Part shown: one piece after another, positions 56,511 through 64,000 of the stretch
Layout of the letters: each line of letters opens with the position of its first letter
Position numbering within the stretch: the stretch's first letter is position 1
Assembly (NCBI GenBank): GCA_022410635.1
Contig: JAJVDF010000194.1
Coordinates: 1,699,704 to 1,763,703, forward strand
DNA: 64,000 nucleotides
From: Tretioscincus oriximinensis
Lineage: Eukaryota; Chordata; Lepidosauria; Squamata; Gymnophthalmidae
Reading direction: 5' to 3'
Position numbers and translations under genes: made by a program
The notes under the pieces: model-generated
The model's database searches: none
Told to the model about the DNA's origin: nothing
Seen by the model: the letters and a program-made list of their open reading frames with translations, nothing else

Positions 56511-57230
56511 TAAAATATTATGTTTGTTTGTTTTTCTAAAAACCCCTCTATTTGATATAATTTAATTTGTTGTTGTTGTTTTTTAAAGTAAACAACCCAA
56601 CTAGTTTAGTTTTCATTTTACTCTTTTTATAGTAGTTATATAATGTTTGTATATCGTACTCAATTATAACAACAAAATTTCAGAGCTTACCTCACAGCTG
56701 AACTGGGGTTTTATTATTATTATTGGTTCGTATTTTAAAAATAATATATATATAATCTAAATATAAATGTCTTTTAGTTTAGTTGGAGAAGTTTGCGCGC
56801 CGGCTGGAAAGAGGAAGAGATGGAATAGTAAGGTTGCCATACTTCCCGGGAAGGCGGGACAATCCCAGCTGCATCAAGGAATGTAAAAATCCAGGATTTT
56901 AAAGGCAAAGGAGCTGTCAGGGCTGATGGCTGCAGCTCTAGCAATGCTTTCCAGGGTCCTGGACGGAACCTCTGAGCATGCCGTAACTGATCCTCTGCTG
57001 GAGGCAGGGTTTCACGCCTGCTGTCAGGCAGAGTGCGCCAACTCGTCTTTAGCAGAGTAAAAGCAATTGGGTTTTTGAAAGGAGAACAGATTTTGTGCAG
57101 CGCTATTCTGCCTGTCTCACCACAAGCATCCTTGTGTGTGTGTGCGCGTATGCAAGTATGTGTGTGCACGCGTGCGTGTGCACCACCACCACCTGGTCCC
57201 AGTTTTGAGCTGCCAAAATATGGCGATCTT
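56511..57230. other. 720-bp block of unknown origin between CR1 and PLE
   Basis: Lies between the CR1 5' edge and the point where PLE family B resumes. The left third is AT-rich with AT/TTA runs. The right part is GC-richer ('gcgcgccggctggaaag', 'cttcccgggaaggcgggac') and ends with a (TG)n tract (57132-57192) and (CAC)n. I cannot assign it: CR1 5' sequence after an internal deletion, a template-switch chimera or a separate insertion are all possible. Confidence 0.5.
57132..57192. repeat. (TG)n/(CAC)n simple repeat
   Basis: TG/CG-rich dinucleotide run passing into CAC repeats, inside the unassigned block. Confidence 0.85.
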
Positions 57231-57960
57231 ATGGACTAGCAGTCACAAAAGGTTTTTAAAAAATGTGCCAAAAAGTTAGCAAAGAGGCATAAAGATAGAT
57301 TCGCAACCAGCCACTATTGGTCTACCACGTACTGATACATCATTTATATGTATTTTGGGAAGTAAATAAAACCTAGGTATCCTTTCCTTGCTTTTCAAAA
57401 GGTTTTTGTAAATGTTCTTATCTATGTATCCCATTAGAAGAGCCTCTTCTATGGCAATTTTTATAAAATTCCTTATCCCATTAGTGGGATCCACGAGGCA
57501 AATCTGATAGTGATCTGTATTCTCTAATTGTGTATATGCTTCTCTTAAATAATCTTCCTTACCCCATACAACCACTGCTCCCCCTTTATCTGCTGGTTTT
57601 ATTATTATATCTTCCCTTAAACTGAGATTTGTCAACGCTATGTGTTCCTCATTACTTAGATTATACCAGTTCTTCTTGCTCTCCTTATTTTCTAGTTCTC
57701 TTACATCTCTCAGTACTAGTTCTTGGAACACCTGTATAAATTGATTGTGGGTAGGTGGACTGAATTTAGACTTGGTCTTAAAGGGGAACATGGCATTGTC
57801 TCCTTGTATTGGGTCTATGCTCTGGGAGTTATTTTTGCCCTCAAAAAAATCTGCCACCCGTATTTTCTGGAAAAGATGTTGCAAGTCGAACATGGTACCC
57901 AGGGAGTCATACATGGGGGTAGGCACAAAGGATAGATCCCTGTCTCCAAACACGAATGCT
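57231..57960 (-). mobile_element. Penelope-like element, family B, 5' half
   Basis: On the minus strand this holds the N-terminal coding region up to the RT fingers, then stops at the nested block. Joining it to 54861 downward gives ...GCT AGT CCA TCT CTA ATT AAG..., i.e. A-S-P-S-L-I-K in frame with KDTRDF, matching the PLE order 'KPFV...SPS.IKDTRDF'. The original 5' end of the element is not identifiable; coding evidence fades near 57953. Confidence 0.9.
57276..57953 (-). pseudogene. PLE family B N-terminal coding region
   Basis: 225 codons open. Recognisable blocks are FSPPTHNQFIQVFQ, NLSLREDIIIKPADKGGAVV (the PLE KPADKGGAVV.W block, about residues 118-130), then FYLLPKIHINDV and RPIVAGCESIF, the RT fingers (relatives FY.LPKIHK and GRPIVSG..S). 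It ends at a stop after MPLC. A one-base shift just beyond restores KPFVTASP, leading to the block junction. The N-terminal part of PLE ORFs has a poorly known role, probably in RNA or primer handling. Confidence 0.88.
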
Positions 57961-60900
57961 CACACAGGTTTTTTCCATACTTGATTGATGGGAATAGTTT
58001 CTGGAGATCATTTCCTCGTGGTTATGGAGAAATGTGCTCCACTGGGTACAGGAACATGTATAGGAAACTGAAGTGTTGACTTTATGCACCAGCTTAAGAC
58101 ACTACCCACCCACTCACCTCTTCCTACGATTGGTTGAGAGAACAATATAAATCCTATATAGTATCTGAAATCATAGTCTGAAATCTATCATGTACACAAA
58201 AGACTTCCCTACTTTCCCCAGACAGCTTATGGATTGAGGGTGTGTTGGGAAGGAGCTTTGTGTGTTTAAATACAAAATACAATCCAAAGTTAATAAAGAA
58301 TCGGTTTCATGTTGCTGTGCACATGTTTATTATGTAAAGAATCAAAATGCAAGTATCAGGACAAACAAAAACATATCAAAAGCAAAAGCATCTAATCATT
58401 TTAAAAATTATATATAAAGTGCAAGTCATAATGCTTTGACACCCTTCAGATTAGGTGTTTAAATCCAGAATTTATTTTAAATGGGGAATAACCCAAATAC
58501 ATTTCTTCACCTTTCTGCATTACTACAGCAACGAGCTAATGTATTCATGGAGAATTGTATTCCTACTCCATTGCACGTCTGAGAACTCACCTGCACAATC
58601 TACTGATTGGTTGCTCTTTCCCCTGCCCTTGTATGTCTGAGCTCTAGTGTGCACATCTTGCCTCAAATCTTGACTGAATTCTCCTTTTCCTACCTGTTCC
58701 TATGCATACATCCTATAGCACATTTTTTGGGGGAAGAGAGAGCCCACTCCCATAGCAGCTTGTAATTTTTATCAGAAAAAACTTGGTAGGGCTTTTTAGT
58801 TGATTGCTGAAACAGTGTGAGATGTAATATGATTCATCTTGCTGTTACTACCATAGCTATAGAAACATCTCAGCTGAAGGAGATCTTTGTACTTGATCTC
58901 ATAAATGAATAACATGTTTTTGCTTTTGATGTGTTTTTGTTTGTTCTGAAAGTCATATTTTCGTTCTGATGATTGTTTCAGACTATACAGCTTTCTGGTT
59001 TCCTAACAGAAAACATATATGAAATGGAAAATGCAATAGTAAAATAAAATTAAAAATATTTTTGTAATTCAACAGCATTTAACTGCCTTTGAGACCGAGG
59101 TTTGACTGCATGAAGCTTCCTTGGTAAAAGAAAAAATGCCTTCTTCGGCTTGAGATTGCCCAGGTGCCATTGGTGTGTGGGATGGAATTGTGGACTACAT
59201 GGGCTCTGGCCCAATTCAGCAGGGTTCCTCTTATGCTCTATTGTTGGCATTAATTCATTCTACTTACTAGTTGTGTTTCCTTTACTTCTTGGCCTGAAAC
59301 TGCCATAGCTTCAATCTCAATGTACTAAAATCCATGCTATGACAACTCCATTGGATTTCTGGATCTTCATTATCTGTGAGAGAAATTGGCTGACTACAAA
59401 TATTGAAATATTTACACAGACTTGCTTCTTTCACTTCCTGACACATCTTAATTTTAACTTCCTTCTAGGAGCTTTTTGAAGTCGACAACCATATCCAAAT
59501 ATACCAAATACTCCATATTGTAGTTTCGTGTATAAACAATTCCCCACAAAAACAAACATAGGATGAGCAGATTATTCAATGCAATTGACCATGGAAAGCT
59601 ACCCATCTGAAGCACTTCACACTTCAGCCTAGCAAGTAACAGATAAAAGGTCACCCTATTTCATGCACCGTGCTACAAGATAAAATAGCCGCTAGAATTA
59701 ATAATGCCCACCATAAATCTCCTGACTGTAAAGAGCTCTGTAAAACAATGGGAGTTATTTTTATCACAATGACCTTAATTATTAACATGATCTGTCTGTT
59801 TTTGAAAAATTTCCTCCATCACTTACATCTCAAAAGTAGAAAGCAATCTTCTCAAAACAACTTTAATGTAGAACAGGCCCATTACTCCCAGTGCAACACA
59901 CACACAAACATAAAATTTGAAATAACTTTCAAAATAGTAAGAAAGGCAGTTGAGTAAATAAAAACCAAGGCCCTTTTTTCTACCAAGACTAATTCTAAAT
60001 TATATTTTCAAGAACATACTAATTCCATGCTGGTACAGACAATGACAGCCCTTGCCTGTGGCATTGTATATTTGTCCTAGCTTCCAGATCATCTTCAAGG
60101 CCTGGTATCTCCCATTCTGCTTGACTTTTTCAATATCCATTCCCATTCTTCAGAAAATTTCTAAAATTAATTCTACTATTAGCACCCTGGAAGTGTAAAG
60201 TGGGAACTTGTAGCAAACTACCCATTATCAGATGCAGAAATTTAGAAAAATTGGGAAACCAAATCTTGGAAGGTTTGTGAAATGATAAGAGAGGAATAAT
60301 CATCACTGGTGACAAATGAATGTATACAAGATCTTTCTGAGAGATGTAGATTTTCATTTTGACTCAACTATGATTTCTTATTATTCAGCCAGAATCTTAA
60401 AAAATTCTCTTTTCATTTCTAACATTTCTCTGAGACCCAAGGGGGGGGGATAGGTGAAATACTTTTAATGCACTTTTATGAACCTTTAATACGTCTCTAT
60501 TACTGAGATTGGAATATTTTGAAGATACATAAATGTGTAATCTTATTACTACAGGCACAGTCACAGTCAATTGCATTTTAATTAAATTGGAATAGGGGAA
60601 AATGCTACCTGTTTGCACCAGAGACAATCTAGTATCTTACTCTGTAGAATGAGAGAAAGAGGACAAGAGAGGAATTACAACAGTAATTCCACTTGCCAAA
60701 AGCATTAAGAAAAGTGCTATAGTCAATAGCACTCTGAAAAGTGGAAGCATGCTGTTTGTGTTCCTGCTACTCTTCCACTTGTGAAGATATTTCAGAGGAA
60801 CAATTTGCTTCTTCAATGTTTCTGCTAGGGGATATTGTCAGAAATGCAAAAAAAAAAAAAAAACAGCCAAAGGAAATTTGCTATTTTTTTGTGATTCAAA

Positions 60901-61179
60901 CAACAGTAGCAATTTATCTGATGATTAGTCAATTGACTATATCATTACAACACTGTAAGTAAATGCGTATACAATTATTTAAAATAAATAAAATCAACGG
61001 TTTATCCAAATTTAACAGCACCATGTATTTTATTGCCCTTCAAAAGAAAAGTGGCAGCTGTAATTGTGACTGGTTTATCCAACGCTCTTATCAACTTAAG
61101 GACTTTATTGTTCAGTCCCTAATATTTTATCAGAAGGGAAGAAAATTAGCAGCGTCTTCCAAAGCCAGAGAGCCACAGT
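57961..61179. other. no gene; one LINE fragment within
   Basis: 3.2 kb without confident genes. A short CR1/L3-like end lies at 59143-59240, and an A run sits at about 60848-60863. The left part (57961-58130) may include the 5' end of PLE family B. Confidence 0.4.
59143..59240 (+). mobile_element. CR1/L3-like LINE 3' end fragment
   Basis: 'ttgagattgcccaggtgcc', 'gactacatgggctctggccc' and 'attcagcagggttcctctta' resemble the CR1/L3 ending 'gactagatgggcc...ccagcagggctcttctta'. Short and diverged. Confidence 0.6.
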
Positions 61180-61380
61180 CACAGACAATTTTGGACTGGT
61201 ATTTTCTCATACCTCTTCAACTTGGCCTTTGCTTGAAGAAATGCTGTTTTTCCATTTTCCCCCTCCATCTTCAGATATTGTTTGTTACTGTTTTTAAAAT
61301 GCTAATTTTGTTAATTAAGTTTTTATTATTGGCTACCCTGAGACCTTCAGGTATGGGATGGGGTATAAATAAACAAATAC
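61180..61380 (+). mobile_element. L2 LINE 3' end, sense
   Basis: 'cttggcctttgcttgaagaa', 'gatattgtttgttactg' and 'ctaccctgagaccttcagg', then 'ggtataaataaacaaa', align with 42725-42855. Coding remnants upstream are too decayed to bound. Confidence 0.8.
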
Positions 61381-63748
61381 CATTATCACAAGGAGTAGAT
61401 CAAATCTCGCTTTTGTAAAAGCAGTTCTGAGATGCAGAGGCACCGTAAATCCAAACACTATTAGAGGCACTGTAAAAAGATGGTAATTCTCCATCTGGGT
61501 GACGAAGTCTGTAGCAGAAATGAATTGTATGTGCACCGAGGGATGCAGGAGCACTTCAAAGTTAGGTACAGTGCATTCACAGCATAAGGCAAAAACTTGG
61601 GAGATCTAATAACACCAGTCCTAAAGTCCTACAGAGGATTCAGGAAATAAGGATTTATTAAGCTTCTAGAAACAACTCACCTGCAAAAGAAGCTTCCCTG
61701 TCAGATCAAACCTAACCAGGCTGTGGTCAGTCTACATAAAACCAGGTGGGTAGTCTTCAGGGGTTCTTCTGGGTCTTAGTAAACACTGAACCAGATCTCC
61801 TCCCATTCCTGATACTGCTTTTTTCTGCAGTTTGAATTTCCCATGCTGAAAAACAGTGGGAAAATCAAGCAGCTAGAAAATCAAACTGCAGACAAAAGCT
61901 AGCAGCAATGGCAAGAAATCACAATGGTCTCCCCCCAGCAGTGCTGGGCTTGATCTTTGGGGGGTGTTTCTAAGTTCACTAGGACCTAGAAGACCCACAA
62001 GGTCCACCCACCTCTACCCTGTCCAGTGATTTTCCTNAATGTGGGGGTGACCTGACAGATGTGCTTTCTCGATGTGCAGACCGTCCACACAGCAGCGAAT
62101 AGAAGTTGCTTTATTCTTAGTTGCAATGGTTTTTGAACAAATTGCCCTCAAACTCCATACTAATGTAGGATTGGCACATCACCACTCCATTTTCCATTTG
62201 GAGTAAATGGAAAATTATTGCGGACGCTGTTAATCGACACAGCTTTCATGCATTTTTTCACCTAGTTGGAATGTAGCCATAANCAGACTAGATATGCATT
62301 CAGGGCTCTTTTGCACTGACTATTTCAGAATTTATTCTAGATATGCTGCTAATTGGAAATTAATGTAGACTATGGCAAGTCCCAGAAAAAACTGTAATTA
62401 CAGTTTTTTCCCCATTAAATTAAGTGTGGATCAGATTAAAGTGCCTGAAATGGTATCTTAATATGGTGTAAAGTACACTATAACATCTTGGTTTACAACA
62501 GAAAGATAATCAGACACTGTTTACTAAAGGAAACTGGATTAATTAGGACCACTTGTTGAACCAATTGGGAAGGGAGGAGTAACAAATGGCAAAAGAAGTA
62601 GGGATACTAAACAATGGGGGAAACATTCCAGAATTTGTTTGATTTTCTTTCATCAAGCTTTTCCTTCTGCTCTTCACCCATCACTTTTTCTCCCTCATTT
62701 TAGGGGAAAAACCCTTTTATGGCCATTGTAACTCAAACTAAATAGTTTTGTTGCTGTATCTGAAAAAAAAAATCGTAATATTCACCTACCTTGAAGCTAT
62801 GTTATGAGAATCGATTTTCTCAAAAGCATTGTACTTTGTATTTGATTTGATTTTTGGAAAAGAGAAAGAAATGGTCTTTACTTTGTAATGAATGAAACAT
62901 GGCACTTCAAGGCAAGAAATAATAATAATAATTTCTCTTTATTCATTCCTCTTGAAGAAAGAAAATCTCTTTTGATTCTTTTCCCAATTATTTTAACTTG
63001 ATTGTGCATGGCATTAAAGAAATGTAAGATACTAAAAAGCTACATTTGGAAACAGTTCCTGTGTGATTTTTCCCCATTCATTACTCATAATGTCATTTGA
63101 TTTCAGTATGACCTTTTTGGTTATATTCTTTAGTTTGAAGTTTGTCTGAGTTTGGTTAATTGATTTTTTTTTCTCCTAGTGTAACATTATGCTGAGGGAG
63201 CTTTGTCAGTGATATATAACCCTGTGTTAGCAACCCCTATCTCATCTGTCTATTAGCTGAAATTTGCTAGTCATTATGACTGAATATCTACTGTGAATGA
63301 AAAGCTTGTTTTCAAAAGATTCAGCTTCTCCAGGCAGAAATTTTGATTATTTTGTGTGCTCCTTCCTTTAAAAGACAGAATGCAGTTTCTAATAAAAATA
63401 ATGAGTTAGTCATCAATTGAAAACTTATTCTGGATGATCGTAATTCTCATTATAGAATGAAATTTCAAGCCAAAATTAAATAGCTCTTGAGAACTATCAC
63501 AGGCTGCATCCACATCCAGAAGTAGGAAGGAAGGAAAGAAAGAAAAAAAAGGAAAAAAGAAAGTTTCTTAAAACCAACACTTTTCAAAAAGCCAAAAACG
63601 GAGTCTAATGCAGTCACTATTATTGTCTGATGCTATTTTAAAGTGGCTATATTTCTAGTTTGTATAATTGCCACAGTATTTTATAATTCATTTGATTTGT
63701 ATTTGGTTCTGCTGTTATTGTTTTTTTGCTTTTTGAAGAATGTTAATA
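61381..63748. other. no gene; one perfect 26-bp palindrome
   Basis: No gene recognised. At 62385-62410 the sequence GAAAAAACTGTAA is followed directly by its exact complement. Flanking pairing is weak, so this may be chance or the core of an old fold-back element. Confidence 0.4.
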
Positions 63749-64000
63749 ACATAAGAACATAAGAAGAGCCATACTGGATCAGGCCACAGCCCATCGAGTC
63801 CAGCATTCTGTGTCACACAGAGGCCCACCAGATGCACCTGGGCAGTCCAAACAGAGGAAAGCAAAATATGCCCCTGTTCATGACTCCTTGCAAATGGTGT
63901 TTCAAAAGTCCTGCCTGTTGCTCCATCCCGGAGGCTACATCCAGACAACTATCTTAGTATCCATTTATACCCTTAGTGTCCATAAACCTGTCTAGTCCTG
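63749..64000 (-). mobile_element. CR1 LINE 3' end, antisense, runs off window
   Basis: Begins with the complement of the CR1 terminus ('cataagaacataagaagagc') and UTR ('ctgtgtcacacagaggccc'), continuing to the last ORF2 codons at the window edge. Very close to 54862-55110, the same subfamily. Confidence 0.92.

Noticed and set aside
62385..62410. Perfect 26-bp palindrome as a transposon or regulatory site
   Set aside because: Arms do not extend, no flanking duplication, and the core is A/T-run based.
1..64000. CRISPR arrays, bacterial operons, Shine-Dalgarno sites
   Set aside because: The sequence is plainly vertebrate nuclear DNA; spaced direct repeats of the CRISPR kind are absent.

Overview
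Kind of organism. This is vertebrate nuclear DNA, most likely from a squamate reptile (lizard or snake). The repeats point there: CR1 LINEs ending in repeated ATTCTATG- or TTCTTATG-type units, L2 LINEs with the 'ctgagaccttcaggtat' 3' end, L1 ORF2 pieces, an RTE-BovB fragment, a lizard/snake-type tRNA-derived SINE, Penelope-like elements (PLEs) with GIY-YIG endonuclease domains, and many short hAT and Tc1/mariner/pogo elements. The DNA is AT-rich and contains scattered single N bases. I find no supportable cellular protein-coding gene, exon, rRNA or functional tRNA. The window reads as an intergenic or intronic stretch filled with transposon remains.

Layout. 0-12 kb: a CR1 3' end, a 63-bp Tc1/mariner micro-MITE, an old hAT element, an L1 ORF2 fragment, and two copies of a fold-back hAT MITE. 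12-20 kb: a decayed antisense CR1 with an RT remnant, a 183-bp PLE-derived palindrome with a hammerhead-like motif, a BovB fragment, a second micro-MITE, another non-LTR ORF remnant, and a second PLE palindrome. 20-31 kb: L2 fragments, a 726-bp pogo/Tigger-type element with internal 70-bp tandem units, an 82-bp tandem duplication, a hAT element with perfect 8-bp target duplication, and CR1 3' ends. 31-34 kb: a 5'-truncated L1 with an exact 17-bp target duplication and a long, nearly readable ORF2 C-terminus, then a hAT element with perfect 8-bp target duplication. 34-46 kb: an unclassified repeat whose second copy lies near 50.6 kb in opposite orientation, a 5'-truncated PLE (family A) with its 3' terminal hammerhead-like motif, an L2, an antisense L1 and the SINE. 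46-64 kb: L2 copies (one split by CR1), a third micro-MITE, a PLE terminal fragment with two hammerhead-like motifs, and a second PLE (family B). Family B is interrupted in its RT region by a 2.37-kb block holding a nearly intact CR1. A last CR1 runs off the right edge.

How the parts relate. The features are a layered insertion history, not a gene network. The best-supported layers are CR1 inside PLE family B, where removing the block restores the PLE reading frame; CR1 inside L2; L1 at a 17-bp duplication; and hAT elements at 8-bp duplications. The most unusual signal is a recurring PLE terminal module. It holds CUGAAGA, a stem-loop and GAAAGCUU, and appears alone, in tandem and as two head-to-head palindromes.
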